This document shows positions 42,945-51,917 of a stretch of 64,000 nt of DNA, piece by piece. How positions within the stretch are numbered: the stretch's first letter is position 1; every line of letters starts with the position of its first letter. The DNA comes from CBDFHC01 sp965247585 (GTDB lineage: Bacteria; Chloroflexota; Dehalococcoidia; Lucifugimonadales; GCA-2712585), in NCBI GenBank assembly GCA_965247585.1, contig CBDFHC010000003.1, positions 310,001 through 374,000 on the forward strand, given 5' to 3'. Under the pieces are notes generated by a model that was given only the letters and a program-made list of their open reading frames with translations, was not told the DNA's origin and did no database searches. Both the position numbers and the translations under genes were made by a program.

Positions 42945-43940
42945 CTACGCCGGAGCGCAGGCGCGGATGGTCTCCAGGACGCGGGCCTTGGCGTTCTCCA
43001 TGCCGGGGCGGAAGGTGAGGATCGGGAGCGTGACCCCCGCGGCGCGGTGCTCGTCCAGCCGGCTGGCGATCTGTTCCGGCGTTCCGATGATGGTGAGCGT
43101 ATCTATCATCCGGTCCGGCACCAGCCGTACGGCCCTGTCCCGGTCGCCGGCAAGCCAGGCGGCGCGGATGGCGGCCGCCTCCTCCTGGAAGCCGCTCTCG
43201 CCGATGAACCCGCTGTAACGGGGATAGAAACCGCAGGCGTAGGCCAGCGAGTGGCGCACCTCCTGCCGCGCCAGCGCAGCGTCCGGAGTGGCGTCGCAGG
43301 TGAGGAGGCTGGCGATCTCTATTTGGCCGGGGTCGCGGCCTGCCTCGGCGGCGGCGGCAGCGACGTGTTGGGCGGCTTCTTTCGCCTTTTCCGGGGTGTT
43401 CTGCGTCAGGATGACGCCCTGGGCCGTCTCTCCGCAGAGGCCGAGCATCTTGGGGTAGACGGCGGCCAGGAAGATGGGAATTTCGCTCCGGACGGGGTCG
43501 AACGAGAGGCTGAAGTTGTCAATCTGGAAGAGCTCTCCTTCGTAGGAAACGGAGCCGTCACGGAGCAGGCGGCGGATGATTTCGACATACTCCCGTACGC
43601 GGGAGAGGGGCTTGGTGTAGGTAAGGCCGTGCTGCCCAATGACCTGAACGCGGTGGCTGGAGCCGAGGCCCAGGATGAAGCGGCCGTTCGAGAAGTGGTC
43701 CACGCTGGCGGCGGACATGGCTATGATGGGTGCGCTCCGGACGTAGACACTGGTGATGTCAGTGCCCAGGCGGACGTTCTCGGTGGCCAGGGCGCAGGCG
43801 GTGAGAATGCTGAACGGATCGCCCCCGTTGCCCTCGGTCATCCAGACGGAGTCGTATCCCAACTGGTCGGCGGCGCGGGCGCAGTCGACTATTTCAGGGA
43901 GCGGCATGCCGCCGCCGAAGCTCACGCCTATTTTGGGCAT
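42945..43940 (-). CDS. LLM-class flavin/F420-dependent oxidoreductase
   Basis: 331 aa TIM-barrel of the luciferase-like monooxygenase superfamily. Markers: VSFGGGMPLPEIVDCARAADQLGYDSVWMTEG, LGTDITSVYVRSAPIIAMSAASVDHFSNGRFILGLGSSHRV, and a late TIIGTPEQIASRLDEHRAAGV. The pattern is nearer to F420-dependent methylene-tetrahydromethanopterin-reductase-like enzymes than to FMN luciferases. Such enzymes are abundant in SAR202-type genomes. Substrate not predictable. Lies 85 bp after sulfite oxidase and 30 bp before the aldo/keto reductase. Confidence 0.87.
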   Translation of the reverse strand: MPKIGVSFGGGMPLPEIVDCARAADQLGYDSVWMTEGNGGDPFSILTACALATENVRLGTDITSVYVRSAPIIAMSAASVDHFSNGRFILGLGSSHRVQVIGQHGLTYTKPLSRVREYVEIIRRLLRDGSVSYEGELFQIDNFSLSFDPVRSEIPIFLAAVYPKMLGLCGETAQGVILTQNTPEKAKEAAQHVAAAAAEAGRDPGQIEIASLLTCDATPDAALARQEVRHSLAYACGFYPRYSGFIGESGFQEEAAAIRAAWLAGDRDRAVRLVPDRMIDTLTIIGTPEQIASRLDEHRAAGVTLPILTFRPGMENAKARVLETIRACAPA

Positions 43941-44025
43941 AGGGTTCTGGCAGCCCCCTCTCTGGCTCTCCCTTTAGAAGAAGGAGAGGATATTTTTCCG
44001 CCGTCCGGGAAGAGGAAACGGTTGG

Positions 44026-45129
44026 CTAGGGGTGTGGATCGCTGGTGGATGGGACCTCCACGGCGATGGTCTGGATGGAGTTGTTGGCGTATCCTCGGAA
44101 GTTCCACGGTATGGAGTCGGGTTGAGTGCGGCCTGAGGCGTCGGTGGCGCGGACCTTCATGATGTAATGGCCCGCGTGGCCGGCGTTCCATTGGAAGCGC
44201 CAGGGGCGCCACGCGTTTTCGCCCGGTGCGTCGGATAGGGCGGCGTCGCTCCAGGTCCGGCCGCCGGTGGTGCTGACTTCCACCCGAATGATCGCGGCTT
44301 CCCCGGACCAGGCGTAGCCCATCAGCGTAGTAGTGCCCGGCTGAACTACCTCGCCGTGGCGGGGGAAGGTGATGAGAGACTTCACGCGCATGAGGGTGAC
44401 GGGCTCCCGGGTTTCCTGGTGCTCCTCACCTTCATTGATGAAGACGTAGCGCCGGTTCTGAAAGAACCCTTCAAAGGGGCGGTCCGTGACCTCCAGCCGG
44501 ACTAGCCATTTGACGGAGTTCATGGCGTACCAACGCGGGACAATTGCGCGCAGGGGAAAGCCGTGCACCGGCGTTAGCGGCTCGCCGTTCATCTCGTAGG
44601 CCAGCAGAGTATCTTGGCGAAGTGCGGTGTCCAGCGGCACGGTGCGCCGGTAGTTCAGCCCGAAGGCGACGCCGTGCTCCTCCTCTTCACCGCTGTCGGC
44701 GCCGACGAACACCACCCCTTTGGCCGAGGGCTGGACGCCCGCGGTCTCCAGCAGCGATGCCAGGGGGACGCCTTTCCATCGGGCGGTGCTGACCGCGCCG
44801 TGGCCGAAGGACAGCCCTTCGGCGGGCGGGGTCAGGTAAGAGCGGCTGTTCCCCGCGCACTCCAGCGTGACGGCGGACTGCCGGTCGGCCATGGCCTTGA
44901 TCTGGTCAAGCGTCAGCGAGGTGGGGTGGTCCACTGCCCCGGTGACTTCCAGCCGCCAGGAAGCAGGGTCCAGCGTGGGGACGCCGCCGAAGTGGCTTCG
45001 AATGTAGAACCGGTGGGTTGGGGTAATATCGGCGTCTAGGGATGTGAGCTGGGACTCTCTACAGAACGGGTCTTCTGAAATGGGGAGAAGGGTGGGACTT
45101 TCGCCGCTGCGCTCATCTACGGTGGACAT
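44026..45129 (-). CDS. Sulfite oxidase-family molybdopterin oxidoreductase
   Basis: 367 aa. Moco domain: FYIRSHFGGVPTLD, WRLEVTGAVDHPTSLTLDQIK and TLECAGNSRS with the Mo-ligating Cys91, then GVAFGLNYRRT and PVHGFPLRAIVPRWYAMNSVKWL. The C-terminal Mo-co dimerisation domain (from about residue 260) has GYAWSGEAAIIRVEVSTTGGRTW and WRFQWNAGHAGHYIMKVRATD. No Tat or Sec signal, so it would be cytoplasmic, unlike SorA/YedY. Oxidises sulfite or a related substrate. ATG 45129 has AGGAGG upstream. MoaA and MoaC are encoded at 6.8-8.9 kb. Confidence 0.9.
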   Translation of the reverse strand: MSTVDERSGESPTLLPISEDPFCRESQLTSLDADITPTHRFYIRSHFGGVPTLDPASWRLEVTGAVDHPTSLTLDQIKAMADRQSAVTLECAGNSRSYLTPPAEGLSFGHGAVSTARWKGVPLASLLETAGVQPSAKGVVFVGADSGEEEEHGVAFGLNYRRTVPLDTALRQDTLLAYEMNGEPLTPVHGFPLRAIVPRWYAMNSVKWLVRLEVTDRPFEGFFQNRRYVFINEGEEHQETREPVTLMRVKSLITFPRHGEVVQPGTTTLMGYAWSGEAAIIRVEVSTTGGRTWSDAALSDAPGENAWRPWRFQWNAGHAGHYIMKVRATDASGRTQPDSIPWNFRGYANNSIQTIAVEVPSTSDPHP

Positions 45130-45142
45130 GGATGCCTCCTAG

Positions 45143-45508
45143 TTAGCCCAGCGTTTCGGTCTGGCTGTCCGCCGAGGTGAGGGAGATGTGGGAGAAGGCC
45201 GAGGTGTCGGTGGCGCCGTGCCAGTGCTTCTCGCCCGCTGGGATGTGGATTGTCGTGCCCACAGTGACTACGTGCTCTTCGTTTTCGTCGGCCACAATGC
45301 CGGTGCCATCGGTGACCAGCAGGATCTGGTCGCTGGAGTGCGCGTGGAACTTGTTCTTGGCCCCGGCATCGAAGTTGACGATGCTGAAGCTGAAGTACTT
45401 GCTCATATTGGCGTCTACCAGCGGTTGGCGAGAGACGGCGCCGCCGTAGAAAAGAGGCACGTTAGTGGCGTCCTCTTTGGAGACCTGGTCATGCTTGATT
45501 ACTTTCAT
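45143..45508 (-). CDS. Small cupin-domain protein
   Basis: 121 aa single-cupin. Motif 1: KFHAHSSDQILLVTDGTG with two His; motif 2: IHIPAGEKHWHGA. Metal-binding beta-barrel; such proteins may be isomerases, dioxygenases or sensors, often quercetinase-like. It is the first gene of the minus-strand run, 13 bp upstream of the sulfite oxidase gene, so coexpression is very likely. No further function can be read from the sequence. Confidence 0.85.
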   Translation of the reverse strand: MKVIKHDQVSKEDATNVPLFYGGAVSRQPLVDANMSKYFSFSIVNFDAGAKNKFHAHSSDQILLVTDGTGIVADENEEHVVTVGTTIHIPAGEKHWHGATDTSAFSHISLTSADSQTETLG

Positions 45509-45627
45509 TTCTTCTCCTTGGGAAGCAGATATAAGGGGCTGATGCGAGGGGCAATTTTAGCAGGTGCGTGTTGGCAGTGGAACCCAGGAGAGGATCAGGA
45601 GATGTGGGGGTTCTGAATTTAGCGCGG

Positions 45628-45636
45628 TGCTATACT
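45628..45636 (+). promoter_or_regulatory. Extended -10 promoter candidate for acetamidase gene
   Basis: TGC-TATACT lies 31 bp upstream of the ATG at 45667. The -10 matches five of six bases and carries the TGn extension; no clear -35. Confidence 0.45.
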
Positions 45637-45666
45637 ACCGCCGGACTGGGGCCGAGGAGGGTTGGC

Positions 45667-46776
45667 ATGAAAAGCGTGGAGATAGACCGGAGTAAGAGTC
45701 TTCGGGAGGAGCGGGTCACCGGGCACAACCGGTGGCACCCGGACGTAACGCCGGTGGTGGAGGCCGAACCTGGCGAGGAGGTGGTGCTCCAATGCCGGGA
45801 CGCCTCCGACGGTCAGATCACCTTCGGCGCGACCTCGGAGGATATCGCCGGCATGTCCCGGGGGGCCACGCACCCGCTGACCGGCCCGGTTTACATAAAG
45901 GGCGTGGCGCCGGGCGACCTGCTGGAGGTGGAATACCTGGACATCATCCCGGAGCCCACGGGCTGGACTCGGATAGCGCCCGGCCTGGGGTTCCTGCGCG
46001 ACATCTTCACCGAGCCGTATATGGTGCATTGGGAGATTAAGGATGGATCGGCGACTTCGGCGTCGCTGCCAGGCGTGCGAATTCCGGCGGGCAGCTTCAT
46101 GGGAACGGCGGGACTGGCCCCGTCTAGGGAGCAGGTGACCGAGTGGACACGGCGGGAGGAGGATCTCAGGCAGCGGGGCGGGTTTGTCCTGCCGCCGGAC
46201 CCCACCGACGCCGTGCCGGGGGGCGGTGTGGTGGCGCGGGAAGGGCTTCGCACCCTGCCGCCTCGCGAGAACTGCGGCAACGTGGATATCAAGCAGCTAA
46301 CCAAAGGATCCAAGCTGTTCATACCGGTGTCGGTGGACGGCGGGCTATATTCGGCGGGAGACGGGCACTTTGCCCAGGGCGACGGGGAGTGCTGCGTCAC
46401 GGCCATAGAGATGGGGGCCACGGCGGCGGTGCGGTTCCAGGTGCACCAGGGTGAGGCGGCGCGGAAGGGGATCCGGTGGCCCAGGTTTTCGCACCCGGGA
46501 TACTACCTGCCCGCGGAGTGGGCCGCCCCACGGAACTTCGTCGCCACCATGGGAATGCCGGTGCGGGAGGACGGGGTGAACGAGGGAGAGAACCTGACGC
46601 TGGCGGCCAGAAATGCGTTGTTGAACATGATTGACCTATTGCAGGAGCGGGGCTGGACTCGTGAGCAGGCTTATATCTTGTGCAGCGTGGCGGTGGACCT
46701 GAAGGTGAGCAACGTGGTGGACGTGCCCAACTTCGTCGTCTCCGCCTTCCTGCCCGAGGATATTTTCGAGAAGTAA
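45667..46776 (+). CDS. Acetamidase/formamidase family amidohydrolase
   Basis: 369 aa from ATG 45667 with GAGGAGG upstream; the open frame extends 33 codons farther without protein-like sequence. FmdA/AmdA family: HNRWHPDVTPVVEAEPGEEVVLQCRDA, GPVYIKGVAPGDLLEVEYLDI, PPRENCGNVDIKQLTKGSKLFIPVSVDGGLYSAGDGHFAQGDGE (core of the family) and CSVAVDLKVSNVVDVPN. It hydrolyses formamide, acetamide or similar short amides to ammonia and acid. Cytoplasmic. It may feed nitrogen assimilation together with the amidohydrolases around it. Confidence 0.93.
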   Translation: MKSVEIDRSKSLREERVTGHNRWHPDVTPVVEAEPGEEVVLQCRDASDGQITFGATSEDIAGMSRGATHPLTGPVYIKGVAPGDLLEVEYLDIIPEPTGWTRIAPGLGFLRDIFTEPYMVHWEIKDGSATSASLPGVRIPAGSFMGTAGLAPSREQVTEWTRREEDLRQRGGFVLPPDPTDAVPGGGVVAREGLRTLPPRENCGNVDIKQLTKGSKLFIPVSVDGGLYSAGDGHFAQGDGECCVTAIEMGATAAVRFQVHQGEAARKGIRWPRFSHPGYYLPAEWAAPRNFVATMGMPVREDGVNEGENLTLAARNALLNMIDLLQERGWTREQAYILCSVAVDLKVSNVVDVPNFVVSAFLPEDIFEK

Positions 46777-46893
46777 GGAAGCCCTAATGTAGCGGCCGGC
46801 GCATTTGCCGGAGTGGAGCCCAACGCGGCTTTCGGTGGCAGAATAAGCCTGCCATTTGACTAGACCGCCAACCACGGAATAGGAGGCGCCGCC

Positions 46894-47919
46894 ATGCCCT
46901 TCGGAGGCACAGACTGGCTGGATTTAACCCCGGAACCTGCCCTGGAGCCGGAGCTCCCGATCTGCGATCCGCATCACCACTTCTGGGATTTCAGGACCCA
47001 GCGCATTCCCTACCAACGATACCTTCTCCACGAGCTGGTCGCGGACGTTAGCAGCGGGCACAACGTCCGCACTACCGTATTTGTCGAAGCAAGAGCCATG
47101 TACCGCGCCGACGGGCCGGAGGAAATGCGCCCGGTAGGAGAGGTGGAATTCGTTCAGGGCCTGGCTGCCGCCAGCGCCAGCGGCCTGTACGGTTCTTGTC
47201 GTGCTGCCGCCGGAATTGTCGGTCGCGCCAACCTCAATTTAGGCGAACGGGTTGAGCCGGTGCTGGCGGCATTGCAGGCGGCCAGCCCCAACCGCTTTCG
47301 TGGAATCCGGCACTCGGTTACATGGGACCCGAACCCTGAAGTCGAAAACGTTGGGTCTACCAATATGAAGGGTATGTTGGCCAGCGACGGTTTCCGGGCA
47401 GGCGCGCGGGTGCTGGCGCGCATGGGTCTCTCCTTGGAGGGCTGGCTCCATTTCCACCAGCTCCCGGAGCTGGCGGACTTTGCCAGGGCGATTCCCGAAT
47501 TGCCTATCATAATTAACCATATCGGCGGCCTTATGAGGACTGGCCCATACGCCAATCAGGACGACGAGGTCATGCCAGCTTGGCGGAGCGGCATCAGTAA
47601 GGTGGCCGAATGCCCTAACGTCACTGTCAAACTGGGCGGCATCGGAATGCCACAGTCCGGATTTGACTGGCACCTGCGGGTCGAACCCATCGGCTCCGAA
47701 GAGCTGGCCGTGGCCATGGCCCCGCTTGTGAATTACTGCATTGAGCAGTTCGGACCCGATAGGTGCATGTTCGAAAGCAACTACCCGGTGGACAAAGTTT
47801 CCTATTCCTACAACGTGATGTGGAACGCCTTCAAGCGTTTGTCAAAGGGCTATTCCGCCGCGGAGCGCGCCGACATGTTCCACGATACCGCTGCTCGCGT
47901 TTACCGGCTGGACGTGTAG
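46894..47919 (+). CDS. Amidohydrolase 2-family metal hydrolase
   Basis: 341 aa. The HxH metal site is early (ICDPHHHFWDF, about residues 27-37). A TIM-barrel core follows with GIVGRANLNLG, FRGIRHSVTWDP, LPIIINHIGG and late GPDRCMFESNYPVDKVSYSYNVMWNAF, the family end motif with the catalytic Asp replaced by the ES-NYPVD pattern. Related enzymes are lactonases and decarboxylases (for example 2-pyrone-4,6-dicarboxylate lactonase). Substrate unknown. Strong GGAGG before ATG. Codon use has more T/C-ending codons than neighbours. Confidence 0.85.
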   Translation: MPFGGTDWLDLTPEPALEPELPICDPHHHFWDFRTQRIPYQRYLLHELVADVSSGHNVRTTVFVEARAMYRADGPEEMRPVGEVEFVQGLAAASASGLYGSCRAAAGIVGRANLNLGERVEPVLAALQAASPNRFRGIRHSVTWDPNPEVENVGSTNMKGMLASDGFRAGARVLARMGLSLEGWLHFHQLPELADFARAIPELPIIINHIGGLMRTGPYANQDDEVMPAWRSGISKVAECPNVTVKLGGIGMPQSGFDWHLRVEPIGSEELAVAMAPLVNYCIEQFGPDRCMFESNYPVDKVSYSYNVMWNAFKRLSKGYSAAERADMFHDTAARVYRLDV

Positions 47920-48046
47920 AACCCTGGCAGGCCGATGATGGATGATGCCAGTCAGCCTGGCAGGGGAACAGTCCTGGGCGAGCAGCAACTGTGTACACTG
48001 CCCTGGCGCACGGCGCCTTTAGAAGGACAGGTTGGAGGATAAGTAG

Positions 48047-49726
48047 ATGCAGAGACCGACCTATTTGCCCAAGGCGAGCCTGCCCCAGGGGGGCGTAATG
48101 ACGGCGCACCGGCCCGTGGTGAAGAGCCGCAAGGGGATGGTCGCCTCGGCCCACTACGCGGCGTCCATGGCCGGGGCGCGAATGTTCCTGCGCGGCGGCA
48201 ACGCGGTCGATGCCATCGTGGCCGCGGCGGCGGCGCTGAACGTGGTGGAGCCGTACATGTCCGGCTTGGGTGGCGTAGGGTTCCTGGTGATGAGCCGGGA
48301 CCACGGCGCGGAGCGAGAGGTGCTGAACTTCTCCGGAATTGTGCCCCAGCGGGCCGTCCCCGAGGCGTTCACCCCGGAGACGCACAGCATCGGGCCCAGG
48401 TGCCCCTTGGTGCCGGGGAACCCGGCGGGGTGGTTGCTGATGCTGGAGAAGTACGGCGCGCAGCCGGCCTCCGAGGTGCTGGAGCCTGCCATAGAGCTGG
48501 CAGAAGAGGGCTACGTAGTCTCGGACCTGGACAGCCGCTTCTTCGAGACTAACCACGAAAAGTTGGACGGCTTCCCGCAAAGCCGGGCGGCTTACATTCC
48601 CAACGGCCGGCCCATGGGGAACGGGGAGATTCTGGCGCAGCCGGACCTGGCAAAGACGTTCCGGTTGCTGGCGGAGCAGGGCGTGGGCGGGTTCTACCGG
48701 GGCGATGTAGCGGCGGAGATCGACCGGTATATGAATGAGGCGGACGGGCTGATCACCGCGGCGGACCTGGAAGCCTACAAGCCCGAGTGGCAACAACCCA
48801 TCTCATGTGAATACAAAGGATTCGAGATCGTGACCCCGGGGCCAAACTCCAACGCGTTCCAGGTATTGCAGACCTTGAACATCCTGGAGGAGTTGGACGT
48901 AGCGTCTCTGGGGCATAACTCCGCTGACTATATCCACCTGGTATCGGAAGCGATCAAGCTGGCGGCCACGGACCGGATCATCTACGGCGGCGACCCGAAT
49001 TTCGTGGACATACCGGTGGACGGGCTGATTTCCAAGGAGTACGCCGCGGAGCAGCGGAAGCGGATCAGCCACGGCGACGCATCGGTGGTGATGGGGGAGC
49101 GGTACACCTCGGAGCCACCGCATGGCTCGCTGGCGGCAGGCAGCCCGGCGGCCTACACCAGCGGGGAGACCACCCACCTGGCGGCGGCGGACGCCCAGGG
49201 CACGGTGGTTACCATCACCCAGACGCTGGGCTCGGCCTTTGGCTGCGGCGTGGTGGCGGGGAAGACGGGCGTGCTCCTGAACAACCTCATCGACCTCATG
49301 GACATCGTGCCGGGGAGCGCCAGCCGGTTGCTGGTGGCGCCGGGGAAGAGGCCAGGGAGCAACATGGCCCCGGTGCAGGTTTTCAAGGACGGCAAGTTCG
49401 TCCTCTCGATTGGTACGCCGGGGTCCTATGGCATTCCGCAGACGACGTCGCAGATGTTGCTGAACGTGCTGGAGTTTGGAATGAACGTCCAGGAGGCCAT
49501 AGAGGCGCCGCGGTTCCGGGTCATGGGGGGCGTGAGCATCAACATGGAGGACCGCATCCCCGAGGATGCGAGGCAGGGCTTATCGGACCGCGGCCACGAC
49601 GTAAACTGCCTGGGCGAGTGGACCACCGAGGTGGGCGGCGGCCACGCCATCGCCCTCGACCCGGACACCGGCGTCCTCATGGGCGGCGCGGACCCCCGCC
49701 GCGACGGCTACGCCCTGGGCGTTTAG
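48047..49726 (+). CDS. Gamma-glutamyltransferase family protein
   Basis: 559 aa Ntn-hydrolase precursor that would self-cleave into large and small subunits. The nucleophile is Thr375 at the cleavage site (ETTHLAAADAQGTVVTITQTLGSAFG). Large-subunit markers: GGNAVDAIVAAAAALNVVEPYMSGLGGVGFLV and GPNSNAFQVLQTLNILE. Small-subunit: PGKRPGSNMAPVQVFKDGK and GTPGSYGIPQTT. No signal peptide is visible, so a cytoplasmic or non-classical location is likely; cleaves gamma-glutamyl amides such as glutathione, or acts as an acylase. It precedes the retron. Confidence 0.92.
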   Translation: MQRPTYLPKASLPQGGVMTAHRPVVKSRKGMVASAHYAASMAGARMFLRGGNAVDAIVAAAAALNVVEPYMSGLGGVGFLVMSRDHGAEREVLNFSGIVPQRAVPEAFTPETHSIGPRCPLVPGNPAGWLLMLEKYGAQPASEVLEPAIELAEEGYVVSDLDSRFFETNHEKLDGFPQSRAAYIPNGRPMGNGEILAQPDLAKTFRLLAEQGVGGFYRGDVAAEIDRYMNEADGLITAADLEAYKPEWQQPISCEYKGFEIVTPGPNSNAFQVLQTLNILEELDVASLGHNSADYIHLVSEAIKLAATDRIIYGGDPNFVDIPVDGLISKEYAAEQRKRISHGDASVVMGERYTSEPPHGSLAAGSPAAYTSGETTHLAAADAQGTVVTITQTLGSAFGCGVVAGKTGVLLNNLIDLMDIVPGSASRLLVAPGKRPGSNMAPVQVFKDGKFVLSIGTPGSYGIPQTTSQMLLNVLEFGMNVQEAIEAPRFRVMGGVSINMEDRIPEDARQGLSDRGHDVNCLGEWTTEVGGGHAIALDPDTGVLMGGADPRRDGYALGV

Positions 49727-49862
49727 GGGACTCCGCCTGCCAAGTTTTAGCGTGTGATGTGAACTGGATATTTGGGTTCTTCAGGATAAGTGATTAACGG
49801 GCTTTATCGATCTCCTCTTGATATAGTTTACCGATTGTGGTGACCCAGTCGCTGGGACGCGT

Positions 49863-49892
49863 TTGACCCGGAGTTAAGCTGGAAGTTAACAT
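49863..49892 (+). promoter_or_regulatory. Candidate promoter of the retron ncRNA
   Basis: TTGACC (49863-49868), 18 bp, TAACAT (49887-49892). Five of six and four of six matches. The predicted start, near 49899, coincides with the first paired base of the ncRNA candidate. Confidence 0.5.
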
Positions 49893-49897
49893 TATCC

Positions 49898-50068
49898 TGG
49901 TGGCATCAAGGGGATGTCCTGTTTCTGCCGTTGTTCTCGACGGTGGCCAATTGAGAGGTAATACCATACGCGCCCGTGCGCGTGCGCGTGCGCGTTCCCG
50001 ATGCTGGCAAGGTTCCTGGTTTCCATGTGTCAGCCTAGCGGGTAAAGCTCATCCTCTTGGTGCCACCA
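49898..50068 (+). ncRNA. Retron msr-msd ncRNA candidate
   Basis: A 171-nt segment directly before the reverse transcriptase is closed by long complementary arms. Positions 49898-49916 pair with 50050-50068 over 19 bp, two of them G-U wobbles, matching a1/a2 of retrons. Inside: a hairpin CCGTTG-TTCT-CGACGG at 49928-49943 and a small GGT-AAT-ACC hairpin at 49957-49965 (msr-like); a hairpin of alternating G/C (ACGCGC at 49968-49973 with GCGCGT at 49990-49995); and a stem 50003-50009/50028-50034 (GCTGGCA/TGTCAGC) (msd-like). The branching G could not be fixed by eye. RT ATG follows 19 nt later. Confidence 0.75.
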
Positions 50069-50087
50069 ATACTCGTCCGGCGTTAGC

Positions 50088-51770
50088 ATGCAGATCAAAC
50101 TTACTCGAAGTGACGGAGAGCTGGTCCAGCGCTTCAATGGGTTGAAGACAGACCGCGATGTAGCTGACATTCTCGAGGTGACGTACGGCTACCTCTGTGA
50201 TGTGCTTTATGGGGCTCGCTCTCACTATAAGTACAAAAGCTTTACGATAAAAAAGAAATCTGGCAAGTTGCGTGTCATTTCCGCGCCCCCCTATCAAATC
50301 AAGATTCTACAGTTAAAGCTTAACTACATTTTGTCACTGGTATACAGACCGAAAAGTCCTGTACATGGCTTTATAAAAGGTCGCAGCACCGTCACCAATG
50401 CTCAGTGGCACGTCAAGAAAACCTACGTATTAAATATTGACCTCCAAGACTTCTTTCCCAGCATCAATTTTGGCCGGGTTAGAGGAGCATTGAAGTCCAG
50501 ACCGTTTTTTATTCCCTTACCTGCTGCAACAGTGCTAGCTGATCTATGTTGCCATGAACGCAAACTACTGCAAGGCGCACCCACGTCCCCAACAATTTCA
50601 AACATTGTATGCGCAAAATTAGATGACGATCTTTGGACATTCGCACAACGACATCGATGCGATTATACAAGGTATTGCGACGATATCACGTTATCCACTG
50701 ATAGACGTTATCTACCTAGGGCGCTAGTGCAAATCGAAAGCAGCCACCTGTCCAAACCGACTCTCAGCGAAGAATTGGTCTCGGCAATAGAAGGTAACGG
50801 CTTCAAGATCAACCAAGACAAAGTGAGACTCTTATTTAAAAGTCAGCATCAGGAAGTGACGGGCCTTACTGTAAACGACTTTCCTAACGTCCCAAGAAAA
50901 TTCGTGAGACAAGTCAGAGCAATGATTCACGCCGTTGACAAATTCGGCTTAGCACAAGCCCAACGGGAGTTTTACGAGAAGTACGATCGACGCCAGCGAA
51001 ATGCTGGGACAAGACCAGAGTTTGAGCAGATACTGTTAGGGAAACTGGCGTATATCCAGATGGTCAAGGGAGATACTGATCCTGTTTACCGGCGCTTGCG
51101 GCATTGGCTGCACGCCGTTGAGCCGCAAATGATAGAAGATGTTCCTGATATTCCGGCACCGACAGATACGGTTTGGACTGAGTTATACAGAAAATGCGCT
51201 AGTGCGGTGGTTCAACTGCATGTTAGAAAGGAAAACGGCGATGTCTCTGGTGGGGCAGCGTTTGTTGTAGCTGATGGCGTACTGGCGACCGCCGCGCATT
51301 GTCTTGATGGGGTAGTGTACATTTCTCCATGGTTTGAGACTGAGCACGTCCCGGTAGAAGCAATTACCATTCACCAGCAGGCAGCTGACGGCGCCGATTT
51401 AGCCATTATCCGCTCGGAGAGAATCAGATATACTGCACCGGGGAAAATGGAAATCAGGAGTCAGCCTGCGCAGCCTGGAGAAGAAATTGCTGCCATGGGA
51501 TACCCTTCCATCCCACTTCGCCAGCCCTCGTTGAACATCATGGAAGGTAAAGTCCAAGGGGTTGCTCCCACATACAGGGGAACCGTCCAAACCATATCAG
51601 TTAGCGTGGAGATTTCAGGTGGTATGAGCGGTGGCCCCGTGCTAGATCGGCGAGGGAAGCTCATAGGCGTAGCAATTGAAAAGACTTTTGAACGTGTAGC
51701 GGAGGATGTTCCCGCGAGGGCATTTAATCACGTCCTCCCAGCTAAATACCTCGTCGACCTACTAATCTAG
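50088..51770 (+). CDS. Retron reverse transcriptase fused to trypsin-like serine protease
   Basis: 560 aa. Residues 1-340 are a retron RT: catalytic Asp118 in NIDLQDFF, QGAPTSP at 162-168 and YCDD at 196-199. The two retron-specific motifs are NAQWH at 104-108 (NAxxH) and VTG at 257-259. After a linker (about 345-365), residues 366-560 form a trypsin-like protease with His404 (ATAAHC), Asp437 (GADLAI) and Ser514 (GGMSGGP). The RT would make msDNA from the upstream ncRNA; the protease is the presumed effector. No signal peptide, so cytoplasmic. Codon use is clearly more AT-rich than flanking genes, a sign of transfer. RT-protease fusions have been noted in retron surveys, but their activity is little known. 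Confidence 0.93.
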   Translation: MQIKLTRSDGELVQRFNGLKTDRDVADILEVTYGYLCDVLYGARSHYKYKSFTIKKKSGKLRVISAPPYQIKILQLKLNYILSLVYRPKSPVHGFIKGRSTVTNAQWHVKKTYVLNIDLQDFFPSINFGRVRGALKSRPFFIPLPAATVLADLCCHERKLLQGAPTSPTISNIVCAKLDDDLWTFAQRHRCDYTRYCDDITLSTDRRYLPRALVQIESSHLSKPTLSEELVSAIEGNGFKINQDKVRLLFKSQHQEVTGLTVNDFPNVPRKFVRQVRAMIHAVDKFGLAQAQREFYEKYDRRQRNAGTRPEFEQILLGKLAYIQMVKGDTDPVYRRLRHWLHAVEPQMIEDVPDIPAPTDTVWTELYRKCASAVVQLHVRKENGDVSGGAAFVVADGVLATAAHCLDGVVYISPWFETEHVPVEAITIHQQAADGADLAIIRSERIRYTAPGKMEIRSQPAQPGEEIAAMGYPSIPLRQPSLNIMEGKVQGVAPTYRGTVQTISVSVEISGGMSGGPVLDRRGKLIGVAIEKTFERVAEDVPARAFNHVLPAKYLVDLLI

Positions 51771-51917
51771 AGCATGTAAATGCACCTGCTTCGTTAGTTG
51801 CGACAAGAAACTGGATGCAGAACTCATAACAGCCCAGGCAGCGGGAACAGGGTGCTCAGACGCCCGGCATAGGGCCCTTGCCTCTCTAATTCCTAGTTCG
51901 GACAGAGACGGCGGAGG

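Noticed and set aside
49966..49996. Simple microsatellite of GTGCGC
   Set aside because: It lies inside the complementary arms of the retron ncRNA candidate and forms one of its hairpins, so it is better explained as part of that RNA.
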